This document shows positions 1 through 8,657 of a DNA stretch of 64,000 nt, piece by piece. The notes beneath the pieces were generated by a model that was not told where the DNA came from, ran no database searches, and saw nothing but the letters and a program-made list of their open reading frames with translations. This DNA comes from DATBLQ01 sp036555325 (lineage in GTDB: Bacteria; Pseudomonadota; Alphaproteobacteria; Rhizobiales; Aestuariivirgaceae). Each line of letters opens with the position of its first letter. The stretch's first letter is position 1. The DNA lies in the NCBI GenBank assembly GCA_036555325.1, contig DATBLQ010000019.1, forward strand, positions 73,482 to 137,481, read 5' to 3'. The position numbers were made by a program, and so were the translations under genes.

Positions 1-909
1 AAGCGACTGGGTGGAAAACGTATCGCACTGATTCATGTCACCTGCGTCAAGTCCTCGCTTGAACCAGCGGACGCGCTGTTCGGATGAGCCGTGGGTGAAC
101 GACTCGGGCACGACATAGCCCTGGGAGCGTTTTTGCAGCCGATCGTCACCGATGGCGGTGGCGGCGTTGAGACCTTCCTCAACATCGCCTTGTTCCAGAA
201 TGCCGCGCGATTCATCGGCATTCTTGGCCCAGACGCCAGCAAGACAATCGGCCTGAAGCTCCATGCGCACCGACAGCGCATTGGCTTCAGCCTCCGGCGC
301 CTCCATGCGGGCGCGCGTAACCCGCTCGGCAATTCCAAACAAGTTTTGAACATGATGCCCAACCTCGTGGGCAATCACGTACGCTTGAGCGAAATCGCCA
401 CTGGCGCCAAAGCGACGATCCATCTCCTCGAAGAAAGACAGGTCGATATAGACTTTTTGATCCACTGGGCAATAGAACGGCCCCACCGCTGCCTGGGCCA
501 TGCCACATGCGGACTGAACCATGTCGGAAAACATGACGAGCGTGGGCGGATCGTAGCGGCGGCCCATGGCTTGAAACTTTTCTGTCCAAACTCGCTCCGT
601 CGATCCGAGGACGCGGGCAACGAAATCGGTGGTCGCGTCGCTTGCCTGAGGAGACGTACCGGAACCGCTGCCCGTGCGGTCAGGGGTTTCGTTGGTCTGC
701 GGGACCTGGACTTGGCCGCCGTTCAGAAGTTCAAGCGGATTGATGCCAAGTACGAGCCAGACCAGCAAAAGAACGATGATGCCACCTATGCCGAGCCCGC
801 CACGGCCGCCGATCGGCACCCTTATGCCGCGACCCGGCATGCCGAAGCCTCCGCCCGCGCCGCGGCGGTCTTCAATATTCTCACTGGGTCTTTCACGTCC
901 GAGCCGCAT
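1..909 (-). CDS. ypfJ: Neutral zinc metallopeptidase, YpfJ family (3' end cut by window)
   Basis: The reading frame starts at the ATG complementary to 907-909 and runs off the window, so only the N-terminal 303 residues are visible. It begins with a Gly/Arg-rich cytoplasmic stretch, then one membrane segment (about residues 39-58, GIGGIIVLLLVWLVLG), a short linker, and the zinc protease domain with HEVGH at residues 181-185 (H181, E182, H185). This layout is that of the YpfJ/PF04228 neutral zinc metallopeptidase family: a membrane-anchored protein whose catalytic domain lies outside the cytoplasm. The physiological substrate of this family is unknown. The neighbouring reductase gene is also on the minus strand, upstream, so the two could be co-transcribed. 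Longer ORFs on the opposite strand here are shadows. Confidence 0.9.
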   Translation of the reverse strand, partial: MRLGRERPSENIEDRRGAGGGFGMPGRGIRVPIGGRGGLGIGGIIVLLLVWLVLGINPLELLNGGQVQVPQTNETPDRTGSGSGTSPQASDATTDFVARVLGSTERVWTEKFQAMGRRYDPPTLVMFSDMVQSACGMAQAAVGPFYCPVDQKVYIDLSFFEEMDRRFGASGDFAQAYVIAHEVGHHVQNLFGIAERVTRARMEAPEAEANALSVRMELQADCLAGVWAKNADESRGILEQGDVEEGLNAATAIGDDRLQKRSQGYVVPESFTHGSSEQRVRWFKRGLDAGDMNQCDTFSTQSL

Positions 910-927
910 GGGGTGTCTCCTATCTGC

Positions 928-1917
928 TCAAATTGACCGGTTTTCCAAGGCGGATGTGCGGCAGCGTGCCTTCGTTAGATCATAAATGACCTCAAGGGTC
1001 GGTGTAACAACGCTTGTGAGGCGGCCGAGTTCAATCACCGAGCCCAGCAACGCGTCTAGCTCGGTGGGCCGACCGGCCTCGACGTCCTGCAGCATGGAGG
1101 TGCGGTGGGCCCCTACTTTGGCGGCCATTTCAATTCGCTCATCCATGGAAACGGTAAGGGTGATGCCCAGCGCCTCGGCAACATTCTTCGCTTCCGACAT
1201 CATCAGTTTCAGGACGTTTCGCACACCTTGATCACTGGCCATTTCCGCCAGCGTAGCACCAGTCAGCACGCTCAAGGGATTGAAACTTAGATTTCCCCAA
1301 AGCTTGAGCCAGATTTCGGGACGGATATTGTGCTTCACGGGACATTTGATACCGGCGTTGGTAAAGAGCAGGCTCAACTCCTGCACCCGCGCCGACTTCT
1401 CGCCGGATGGTTCGGCAATCGGCATGCGCTCACCATATTTGTGGACCACGACACCTGGCGCCTGCAGCTCGGCGGCCTGCCAGATGACGGCAGCAATGGC
1501 GCGTTCAGGGCCCAGCTTGCGCCAAATGCGGCCGCCCGGATCGACGCTTTCGAGCTGCCTGCCGTCATGAGGGCCGCCGTGACGACAGAAATACCACCAC
1601 GGAATGCCGTTCTGTCCGAAGAGGATTGCAGTGGAGGGACCCATAAGAGGATGGAGGGCATCGACGATCTGCGGCAGGGCGTGAGCCTTGAGGGCAAGGA
1701 CGATGCAATCCTGGATGCCCAGTTTCGCCGGCGCATCACTCATCTGCGGCCGGACGGTGAACTCATCATTGCCAATGCGCAGAGTCAAACCCTTCTCTCG
1801 CATCGCTGCGAGGTGCGCGCCACGGGCGATGAGAGAAACCTCCGCCTCGCCTTTACGCGCGAGCAAGGCGCCGATGTAGCCGCCTATGGCACCGGCACCA
1901 AAGATGCAAACTTTCAT
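928..1917 (-). CDS. 2-dehydropantoate 2-reductase family protein (PanE/ApbA-like)
   Basis: 329 residues. The N-terminus has the NADPH-binding Rossmann glycine motif GAGAIGGYIG (residues 7-16), and the C-terminal half matches the ketopantoate reductase helical domain (conserved stretch KLWGNLSFNPLSVLTG, and the DVEAGRPTELDAL segment found in this family). Classical PanE makes pantoate for coenzyme A, but the family includes many paralogues acting on other 2-oxo acids, and no other pantothenate gene lies nearby. The start codon overlaps the last codons of the acyl-CoA synthetase remnant by 4 bp, so the two were once translationally coupled. This suggests a role in a catabolic operon rather than in pantothenate synthesis. 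Family assignment is firm; substrate unknown. Confidence 0.85.
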   Translation of the reverse strand: MKVCIFGAGAIGGYIGALLARKGEAEVSLIARGAHLAAMREKGLTLRIGNDEFTVRPQMSDAPAKLGIQDCIVLALKAHALPQIVDALHPLMGPSTAILFGQNGIPWWYFCRHGGPHDGRQLESVDPGGRIWRKLGPERAIAAVIWQAAELQAPGVVVHKYGERMPIAEPSGEKSARVQELSLLFTNAGIKCPVKHNIRPEIWLKLWGNLSFNPLSVLTGATLAEMASDQGVRNVLKLMMSEAKNVAEALGITLTVSMDERIEMAAKVGAHRTSMLQDVEAGRPTELDALLGSVIELGRLTSVVTPTLEVIYDLTKARCRTSALENRSI

Positions 1918-2430
1918 GACGTGAGCCCGAATTTCTGTGCCAGGCCGGCCCGCTGAAGCTTGCCCGTTGCTCCCTTCGGAATCTCCTCCACGATGATAAA
2001 CCGACGCGGCACCTTGAAATCGGCCAGCCTTGCCCCGACAAAATCACGCAGTTCCCGTTCCGTGGCCGCGGTCCCTTCGCGCAGGACGATTGCCGCCGCC
2101 ACATCCTCGCCGAGCTTGTGGTGCGGCGTGGCGAAGGTGACGGGCTGAAGAACCGCAGGATGGGTCATGAATACTTCATCCACCTCGAGAGGGGCGATCT
2201 TCTCGCCGCCGCGATTGATGATTTACTTGAGCCTGCCAGTGATCCTCAAGAAACTCTCCTCATCCATCACCCCCTGGTCGCCGGTGCGGAACCAGCCGTC
2301 GGTGAAAGCCTCGGCATCGGCCTTCGAATTTGTTCTCATATCCGCGGGTGACGTTGGCACCGCGAATCACCACTTCTCCAGTTTCTCCTTGGGGGCTCTG
2401 CTCGGTGAGTTCACGAATGATCATTGGTTA
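1914..2430 (-). pseudogene. Acyl-CoA synthetase (AMP-binding enzyme), 3' remnant
   Basis: Reading the minus strand gives the C-terminal part of an AMP-forming acyl-CoA synthetase: GETGEVVIRGANVTRGYEN, then SKADAEAFTDGWFRTGDQG, then FLRITGRLK, then IINRGGEKIAPLEVDEV and PKGATGKLQR. The open frame is broken twice. A frameshift near 2330 separates the first two blocks. At about 2220-2222 the codon expected to be Glu in the LKEIINRGGEK motif is TAA. The N-terminal two thirds, including the ATP-binding loop, is missing. The remaining 89-residue open stretch could only make a fragment of the C-terminal lid domain. Its TGA overlaps the start of the reductase gene (ATGA), which shows the former operon order. 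Confidence 0.85.
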
Positions 2431-2717
2431 GGCCTTGCACGAGGAGAGAGGTCTTGTTGCGCGCTCTTGAACCAGCGTCAACTGCCAGCTCACGCATTCG
2501 GTGACCTGGAAAACGGACATGCATCCCCTCAACGAGATTTTGCCAGCGCGAGGCTTGCACTTTTGTTCTCGTCCAAGGGACCATTTAGCGCAAGTTGCGA
2601 AGTGGCGGGGTTAAGTCGAAGTAATACTTGAAAGAATCTGCGGCTTATTAAAGGGATGTATAAGGCAGGGAAGCCCGGTTGCCGCGGATGGCGGGGCCGC
2701 GCTACACACCCAGGGTC

Positions 2718-4379
2718 ATGGGCAACTCACTGAAGATTGCGCTAGCGCAGCTCAACCCGATGGTCGGGTCGATCGAGGGCAACCTCCGCCTGGCGCGCAA
2801 GGCGCGGGCGCAGGCGAGAAATTTGAGCGCCGATCTCATCCTTTTTTCGGAGCTTTATATCTCGGGCTATCCTCCGGAAGACCTTGTGCTCAAGCCTGCG
2901 TTCGTCTCGGCCTGCATGAGCGCGGTCGAGACCCTGGCGACCGACACGGCCGATGGTGGCCCGGCGGTGCTTATCGGCACGCCGTGGCGCGAGCGAGAGG
3001 CGGTATACAATGCGGTCGTTCTTCTCGATCAGGGGCAGGTGCAAACACAGCGGTACAAACACGAGCTGCCGAATTACGGCGTCTTCGATGAGAAGCGCGT
3101 ATTCGCTGTGGGACCGGCACCGGGGCCCATCAATTTTCGGGGTGTGCGCGTGGGTGCGCCGATCTGCGAGGACATCTGGACGGAGGACGTCTGCGAGACG
3201 CTGGTGGAAACGGGAGCGGAGCTCTTGCTCGTGCCCAACGGATCGCCTTTCGAGAAAGACAAGGACGATGTGCGCCTCAACATTGCGGTTGGACGGGTCA
3301 CCGAGACGGGTCTGCCATTGGTCTATCTCAATCAGATCGGGGGACAGGACGAGCTCGTATTCGACGGCAGGTCCTTTGCGCTGAACGCGGATCGGAGCCT
3401 AGCGCTGCAGATGCCGGCATTCGAGGAGTGCGTGACAGTTACCGAATGGACGCGCGGCAACGCAGGCTGGCGCATGATACCGCAAGCGCCGGCCCGGGTG
3501 CCGGAGGGCGAAGAGGCCATATGGCTGGCATGCGTGAACGGGTTGCGCGACTACGTATTGAAGAACCGCTTCCCCGGCGTGGTGCTCGGACTTTCGGGCG
3601 GTATCGATTCGGCAGTGGTTGCCGCCTTGGCCGTCGATGCACTCGGGGCCGGCAAGGTGCATTGCCTGATGCTGCCGTTTCGCTACACCAGTCCTGAGAG
3701 TGTCGAGGATGCAACTCAGTGCGCCAAGGCGCTTGGCGTGCGTTATGATGTGGTGCCGATCTTTCCGGCAGCCGATGGATTCTCGACAACGCTGGAAAAA
3801 ATCTTCGCCGGCACGCAAAGCGGAGTGACGGAGGAGAATCTCCAATCACGAGTGCGCGGCACAACTCTCATGGCCGTGTCGAACAAGTTCGGATCGCTGG
3901 TGCTGACGACGGGGAACAAGTCGGAGATGTCGGTCGGCTATGCAACCCTCTACGGCGACATGAACGGCGGCTTCAACCCCATCAAGGACGTGTACAAGAC
4001 CGAGGTCTATGGGCTCGCAAAATTCCGCAACAGCTTTCGACCGAAGGGATGCCTTGGCCCTGAGGGAATTCTCATTCCATCGCGAATTTTCACGAAGGCG
4101 CCGAGTGCCGAGCTTAGACCAAACCAGACGGATCAGGACAGTCTACCTCCGTACCCGGTTCTCGACGACATCATCGAAGAGCTGGTGGAGCACGAGCGAT
4201 CGGTTGAGGACATCGTCGCCAAGGGATACGACAAGGCGGTCGTGGAGCGGGTGCAAAACTTGCTCTACCTTGCCGAATACAAACGCCGGCAGGCGCCACC
4301 AGGAGTGAAAATTACCCGGCGGAATTTCGGCCGCGACCGGCGCTATCCAATCACCAACGGATTCCGCGAGAAGGTCTAG
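2718..4379 (+). CDS. nadE: Glutamine-dependent NAD+ synthetase
   Basis: 553 residues from the chosen ATG. An N-terminal nitrilase-type amidase domain supplies ammonia from glutamine; its catalytic triad is visible as E45, K114 and C150 (GAPICEDIW). The C-terminal synthetase domain has the ATP-pyrophosphatase loop SGGIDS at 293-298. It converts deamido-NAD to NAD with glutamine and ATP, the last step of cytoplasmic NAD synthesis. The frame is open upstream to a TTG at 2679 and an ATG at 2688, but the family usually begins just before the KIALAQLNP block, so 2718 is preferred. gltX follows after 3 bp. A nicotinate phosphoribosyltransferase for the same pathway is at 61038. Confidence 0.95.
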   Translation: MGNSLKIALAQLNPMVGSIEGNLRLARKARAQARNLSADLILFSELYISGYPPEDLVLKPAFVSACMSAVETLATDTADGGPAVLIGTPWREREAVYNAVVLLDQGQVQTQRYKHELPNYGVFDEKRVFAVGPAPGPINFRGVRVGAPICEDIWTEDVCETLVETGAELLLVPNGSPFEKDKDDVRLNIAVGRVTETGLPLVYLNQIGGQDELVFDGRSFALNADRSLALQMPAFEECVTVTEWTRGNAGWRMIPQAPARVPEGEEAIWLACVNGLRDYVLKNRFPGVVLGLSGGIDSAVVAALAVDALGAGKVHCLMLPFRYTSPESVEDATQCAKALGVRYDVVPIFPAADGFSTTLEKIFAGTQSGVTEENLQSRVRGTTLMAVSNKFGSLVLTTGNKSEMSVGYATLYGDMNGGFNPIKDVYKTEVYGLAKFRNSFRPKGCLGPEGILIPSRIFTKAPSAELRPNQTDQDSLPPYPVLDDIIEELVEHERSVEDIVAKGYDKAVVERVQNLLYLAEYKRRQAPPGVKITRRNFGRDRRYPITNGFREKV

Positions 4380-4382
4380 ACC

Positions 4383-5717
4383 ATGGCGACGATCGTGCGC
4401 TTTGCACCATCACCGACCGGACATATGCATATCGGCAACGCAAGAACGGCCATTCTGAACTGGCTGATGCGGTCGAAGACAAATGGCCAGTTCATCCTGC
4501 GATACGACGATACCGACCTGGAGCGGTCGAAGCAGGAGTACGCCGACGCCATCCTGGACGATCTGCGGTGGCTCGGAATCGAACCCGACCGCATCGTGCA
4601 TCAATCAGAGCGCTTCGATCGCTACGCGGCGGCGGCAGAACGGCTGAAGTCGCTGGGACGTCTCTATGCGTGCTACGAGACGCCGGATGAACTCGAGCGG
4701 CGACGCAAACGGCAGCTCGGACGCGGGCTTCCGCCGATCTACGACCGGGCTGCTTTGCAACTTTCGGCGGAGCAGCGAGAAAAGATCGAGGCCGAAGGGC
4801 GCAGGGCGCACTGGCGGTTCAAGCTCGAACATCGCACGGTGACGTGGGACGATTTGATTCGCGGCGTGCAGCACATCGATACGGCCACGCTTTCCGATCC
4901 GGTGCTCGTGCGCGAGGATGGAAGCTATCTCTATACGCTGCCTTCAGTGGTCGACGATATCGAGCTTAGCGTTACACATGTCATTCGGGGAGAAGACCAT
5001 GCGGTGAATACCGCCGTGCAAATCGAAATTTTCGAAGCATTATCGGGCGGGTCGCCGAAGTTTGCCCATCACAGCCTGCTTACCGGGACAGACGGCAAAG
5101 GATTGTCCAAGCGACTGGGATCGCTGTCGATCGGAGCGATGCGGCAAAGCGGCCTCGAACCGATGGCGGTCGCAAGCCTTGCGGCGTTGCTCGGTACATC
5201 GGATGCAATCGTTCCTCATCGAGCCATGGACTCGCTGATCGAAGGGTTCGACCTGCACAAGCTTTCCCGCGCACCCGCGAGGTTTGACGAGGCAGAACTG
5301 CGGGCGCTCAATGCGAGACTTCTGCACGGTGTTCCCTATGAGGATGTGGCAGGAGAACTTCGCGCACTTGGCATCGATGATGGGGCGAAGTTCTGGGAAG
5401 CGGTCAGAGGCAATTTGAAGGCGATCGGGGAGGCAAAGCAATGGCACGACATCATTCACGGGAAAATCTCCGCAGCGACGGGAACGAACGAGAAAGCGTT
5501 CTTCAACGAGGCGATCAGAGCCCTGCCACCCGAACCATGGGATGAGACGGCCTGGGTCACCTGGACGAATGCGCTCAAGGAACGAACCGGGCGCAAGGGA
5601 AAGGATCTTTTCCGGCCGCTGCGGCTTGCCCTCACAGGGCTAGAGCACGGACCGGAGCTGGCCCTGCTCATGCCGCTCATCGGGAGGGCGGAGGTGGAAC
5701 GACGACTGTCGTCGTGA
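4383..5717 (+). CDS. gltX: Glutamyl-tRNA synthetase
   Basis: 444 residues. Class I synthetase signatures are present: the HIGH box as HIGN (residues 16-19, in PSPTGHMHIGNARTA) and the KMSKS loop as GLSKR (240-244). The C-terminal anticodon-binding part is short but in the normal range for the compact alphaproteobacterial form. The enzyme loads glutamate onto tRNA. Alphaproteobacteria often carry two GluRS paralogues, one of which may be non-discriminating for tRNA-Gln; sequence alone does not show which this is. It starts 3 bp after the nadE stop, so the two are almost certainly co-transcribed. Confidence 0.93.
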   Translation: MATIVRFAPSPTGHMHIGNARTAILNWLMRSKTNGQFILRYDDTDLERSKQEYADAILDDLRWLGIEPDRIVHQSERFDRYAAAAERLKSLGRLYACYETPDELERRRKRQLGRGLPPIYDRAALQLSAEQREKIEAEGRRAHWRFKLEHRTVTWDDLIRGVQHIDTATLSDPVLVREDGSYLYTLPSVVDDIELSVTHVIRGEDHAVNTAVQIEIFEALSGGSPKFAHHSLLTGTDGKGLSKRLGSLSIGAMRQSGLEPMAVASLAALLGTSDAIVPHRAMDSLIEGFDLHKLSRAPARFDEAELRALNARLLHGVPYEDVAGELRALGIDDGAKFWEAVRGNLKAIGEAKQWHDIIHGKISAATGTNEKAFFNEAIRALPPEPWDETAWVTWTNALKERTGRKGKDLFRPLRLALTGLEHGPELALLMPLIGRAEVERRLSS

Positions 5718-5743
5718 TGAGGCCGCAGTCATCAACCAACAAC

Positions 5744-5807
5744 GTCATGCACGGGGTGGACCCGCGCATCTGCAAGCGCTCCGAAGAGAGATGGCCGGAG
5801 CCATGAC
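5744..5807. repeat. REP-like palindromic repeat, copy 1
   Basis: This intergenic element begins GTCATGCACGG and ends CCATGAC, with the inner block AGAGATGGCCGGA. It is related to the elements at 5838, 14342 and 33339. The outer ends are inverted relative to each other, so the element can fold. It lies downstream of gltX, between convergent transcription units. Confidence 0.6.
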
Positions 5808-5837
5808 GAATGAGAGCCCGTGACGTCAATTCGAATC

Positions 5838-5922
5838 GTCATGCCCGGACCGGGCGTAAGCCCGTGATCCGGGCATCTCCTGCGCCTCAGAAAGAGATGG
5901 CCGGATCAAGTCCGCCCATGAC
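5838..5922. repeat. REP-like palindromic repeat, copy 2
   Basis: An 85-bp element that begins GTCATGCCCGGACCGGG, passes through CCGGGCATCTCC and AAAGAGATGGCCGGATC, and ends GTCCGCCCATGAC. Both halves are themselves palindromic. A further half unit (CGTCATGCGCGGGCCGGG) begins at 5935 and overlaps the 3' end of the BKACE gene. Adjacent copies 1 and 2 form a composite, BIME-like block that fills the 219-bp gap between two convergent genes. Confidence 0.7.
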
Positions 5923-5936
5923 GAATGAGAAACCCG

Positions 5937-6770
5937 TCATGCGCGGGCCGGGAGAGATAAAATGTCTCGCGCCTCGGCGGGCGTTGCGGCGCGGCGACCA
6001 AATTCGGCGCAAAGGGCGGCCACGCGCGCCACCAGCTCCGCATTGCTGGCGGCGAGACGCGTTTTATCCCACCGGATGTTGTCTTCAAGACCGGTACGAC
6101 AGTGGCCACCAAGTTCGAGCGACCAGCGGTTCACTGTCAGTTGATGACGGCCGATACCGGCGGCCGTCCAGGTGGCGTCGGGCATGAGACGCTTCAGTTC
6201 GGCGACTTCGAACTCCAGGACCTCGCGAACAGCCGGCATTGCATTTCTTACACCGAAGACGAACTGCACATGCAACGGCCGCTTCAGAGCTCCCTCCTCC
6301 GCCATCCTGATCGCCTGGTACATCATCGAGACGTCGAACACTTCGATCTCCGGCTTCACCGAGAAGGAGAGCATCTTCTCTGCCAGCTCGGCGATGAGAT
6401 CGGGGTGGTTTTCGTAGACCATGTAGGGGAAATTGCAGGACCCGGTCGATAAAGACGCCATATCGGGCCGAAGATGCAGCATGCCGCCACGCTCGGACCC
6501 TTTTCCGGAGCGACCACCCGTTGAGAACTGGATGATCATGCCCGGGCAGTGTTTTTTAAGCGCCTCCTGGAGGCGGGCGAAGCGCTCAGGGTTCGATGTC
6601 GGCGTTTGATCGTCGTTGCGGACGTGAATGTGAGCAAGGGCCGCCCCTGCCTCGAAGGCCGCCTGCGTGGACTCGAGCTGTTCCTCTACCGTGATAGGGA
6701 CGGCCGGATTGTGCTCCTTGCGAGGCAGCGAGCCCGTGATGGCGACGGTGATGATACAGGGATCGCCCAT
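5937..6770 (-). CDS. Beta-keto acid cleavage enzyme family (BKACE, DUF849)
   Basis: 277 residues from the ATG at 6770 (a second in-frame ATG is four codons upstream). The early motif AHIHVR (H47, H49) and the later block AAGIGRHQL followed by GGHCRTGLEDN are characteristic of the DUF849/BKACE family. Members are zinc enzymes that react a beta-keto acid with acetyl-CoA to give a CoA ester and acetoacetate. Described members act on 3-keto-5-aminohexanoate (lysine fermentation) and dehydrocarnitine. No lysine fermentation genes are present. Given the methyl-amine type genes elsewhere in the window, a carnitine-like or other osmolyte-derived keto acid is possible, but this is speculation. The gene for a PhnD-like protein lies 37 bp upstream on the same strand. 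Confidence 0.85.
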   Translation of the reverse strand: MGDPCIITVAITGSLPRKEHNPAVPITVEEQLESTQAAFEAGAALAHIHVRNDDQTPTSNPERFARLQEALKKHCPGMIIQFSTGGRSGKGSERGGMLHLRPDMASLSTGSCNFPYMVYENHPDLIAELAEKMLSFSVKPEIEVFDVSMMYQAIRMAEEGALKRPLHVQFVFGVRNAMPAVREVLEFEVAELKRLMPDATWTAAGIGRHQLTVNRWSLELGGHCRTGLEDNIRWDKTRLAASNAELVARVAALCAEFGRRAATPAEARDILSLPARA

Positions 6771-6807
6771 CACGCCGCGCATTCCCGACTACGAGCGGCC
6801 ACCTGCA

Positions 6808-7623
6808 TCAAGCAGCCTCCCAAAGGTGGAGATCGCCGCGCTTGCGGAGATCACGTTCAAGGGTTGCGATCAACGCGTAATCGATGGTTTCCAGAATTGA
6901 ATAGCCGCACAGAAACAGGGCCTCGCGGGCAACGGAGAGGCGCGGATCAGCAAAAGCGTCCGCAACGGCATCGCGCAGGCGTGAAAGCTCGTGCCCGCCG
7001 TTCCTCGCCGACGTCACATAGGGGAGACCTGGAACGAGGGGCGAGCGGGCGAGCTCGGTCAAGCCGTCGAGGAGTTCCGGCCGGTGGCGCCGGGCAAGGG
7101 CCACGCAAACGGCATCTATGGAACAAACGTCGGCGTCGGCACGCTGAACCGCTTCGAGAGATTCCGCATGCGATCCGGTTTCAATGGCGCGCCCGAAAAA
7201 ATGACCGTTCTCCGCGTGGGGTGCAAAGACCAGTTTCAGGGCGAGCATGCCCGACATCGAGAAGCGATCATTGAATGCCACAATGCGTCCACGCAGATCG
7301 GTCAGCGCACGGACTTCGTCCGACGCACGGACAAACAGAAAGCTGGAAAAGGCGGGGCCTTGACAGCCGTCGACTTCATAATGAGGGGTGACGAGCGGAA
7401 GGAGCTTGCCGGAATATTGATGGCTGACGGGATATCCGCAGGACTGGCTGAGCAGCAAATCGGGAGCATTCCAGACCTCTTGGTAATCCGTCTGCCGCGT
7501 GAGCGAGTGAGGTGCCTCGGGAAAGCCATGGCGCCGCAAATGGGCTGCGATGCCGGCCGCCCAGGCATCGGTTGCCTCGCGAACTTCCGGCCAATCGTAC
7601 ATGGGAAGCGAAAAGAGTGGCAT
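6808..7623 (-). CDS. PhnD-like periplasmic-binding-fold protein
   Basis: 271 residues with the pattern of the phosphate/phosphonate PhnD-like binding family (PF12974): an early YDWPEV segment, LLLSQSCGYPV, and a lobe-2 region DVCSIDAVCVALARR. No signal peptide is visible; the protein starts MPLFSLPMYDWPEV. It may therefore act in the cytoplasm or depend on another export route. No ABC permease or ATPase gene adjoins it, so transport is not supported by context. It is probably co-transcribed with the downstream BKACE gene and could be a ligand sensor. Fold assignment is moderately sure; ligand unknown. Confidence 0.7.
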   Translation of the reverse strand: MPLFSLPMYDWPEVREATDAWAAGIAAHLRRHGFPEAPHSLTRQTDYQEVWNAPDLLLSQSCGYPVSHQYSGKLLPLVTPHYEVDGCQGPAFSSFLFVRASDEVRALTDLRGRIVAFNDRFSMSGMLALKLVFAPHAENGHFFGRAIETGSHAESLEAVQRADADVCSIDAVCVALARRHRPELLDGLTELARSPLVPGLPYVTSARNGGHELSRLRDAVADAFADPRLSVAREALFLCGYSILETIDYALIATLERDLRKRGDLHLWEAA

Positions 7624-7683
7624 GGCGAATCAATTTCTCGATGGGTCGAGGAAAGTCAACCTCGTTGCACGACACGACCCGCG

Positions 7684-8529
7684 TCACACGATCTGGCCGC
7701 TCAACTGCCGGATGAACGCTGCCGCCTCGTTCGGCTGGATGCGGGCGTGACGGATCAGACTGTCGAAATGCCGGGTCATCTCGCGGATGTGTTCCGTGGA
7801 GGTGAAAACGAAGTACATGTCGCCGATGTAGATCGCAACGCGCTTGGGACCGAAGACAGTGTAGGGAACGGAAAACCGTTCTCTGCCGTCAAACAGGAAC
7901 AGCCTGTAAGACGGATAGAGGCTTTCAAGATTCTCGACCGCGTGGCGCAGGGCGTCCACTCGCTCAGAGGCAGGCAACCCGCGCCAAATGCCCTGCCCCG
8001 CGGCAAACACTTCGAAACTTTGCAGGGGGGCACAAACCTCGATTTCCATGTCAGCACGTTTGGCATGGGCAATACGAGCGCGAGCCACTCCTGACCAGGC
8101 ATCGGCCGCCTTGTCGCCCAGCCTGCCGCTTTCATAGTCGATCAGCGCATCTGTTTTGAGCTGATCAGGCAATGTGGCCGGCACATACCGGACCTTGAAA
8201 CCGCGAGCTTCTTCATGCCAGCGCTTCAGCCTCTCGTCGGCGGGGCTGGCTGCATCGGGCTCGATGGCGAGCTGCGGCACGATATCGGCGGCGACCTGAT
8301 CCTGCTCGGAGAGACCTAGAAGCCAGTCCGCCGAGGAGGTGTGTCTGGCGGCAATGCGGGCGATGGTTTCGGCGCGGGGCAAACGGACATTGTCCTCAGC
8401 CAAGAGCTGGGTCAGGGTCGAGCGGTCGAGCCCCGTTCGTGCGGCGAACTTCGCCCGCGACAAGCCGGTGCGGGAGATCAGCTCCTGAAGCCGCCGCCTA
8501 AAGACCTCGACTGTTTCCAACTTCTGCAA
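7684..8529 (-). CDS. XRE-family transcriptional regulator
   Basis: 281 residues. Residues about 8-65 form a helix-turn-helix of the Cro/C1 type (ELISRTGLSRAKFAARTGLDRSTLTQLL). The long C-terminal part (about 110-281) looks like a regulatory domain that I do not recognise; it includes SYRLFLFDGRERFSVPYTVFGPKRVAIYIGDMYFVF. The gene is divergent from the desaturase/FAD-oxidoreductase pair, and the shared 128-bp intergenic region holds two near-identical 22-bp direct repeats, the likely operator. It may therefore repress or activate both itself and the pair. The start follows an in-frame ATG; nothing supports a longer form. Confidence 0.85.
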   Translation of the reverse strand: MQKLETVEVFRRRLQELISRTGLSRAKFAARTGLDRSTLTQLLAEDNVRLPRAETIARIAARHTSSADWLLGLSEQDQVAADIVPQLAIEPDAASPADERLKRWHEEARGFKVRYVPATLPDQLKTDALIDYESGRLGDKAADAWSGVARARIAHAKRADMEIEVCAPLQSFEVFAAGQGIWRGLPASERVDALRHAVENLESLYPSYRLFLFDGRERFSVPYTVFGPKRVAIYIGDMYFVFTSTEHIREMTRHFDSLIRHARIQPNEAAAFIRQLSGQIV

Positions 8530-8543
8530 TAGGAAATCACCAC

Positions 8544-8594
8544 TTGTTTACAATAATCAACGTATGCGGCAGTTGTGTACAAAAATCAACCTAT
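8544..8594. promoter_or_regulatory. Direct-repeat operator between regulator and desaturase
   Basis: Two 22-bp units, 8544-8565 and 8573-8594, match at 19 positions with a 29-bp period. Each contains a near-palindromic core, TTGTTTACAA in unit 1 and TTGTGTACAA in unit 2 (half sites TTGT/ACAA), followed by the shared block AATCAAC. The sites lie in the promoter region of both divergent genes, so binding by the adjacent XRE protein is the simplest reading. Confidence 0.6.
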
Positions 8595-8657
8595 TATGCG
8601 CAGAATCTCATCGAGTGTCCAAAGAGGCTTTGATAGGGTGTGTGCGGAGGCTTGGGC

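Noticed and set aside
91..936. 281-codon plus-strand ORF at the left edge
   Set aside because: It is antisense to the zinc metallopeptidase, whose HEVGH motif and membrane segment are unmistakable.
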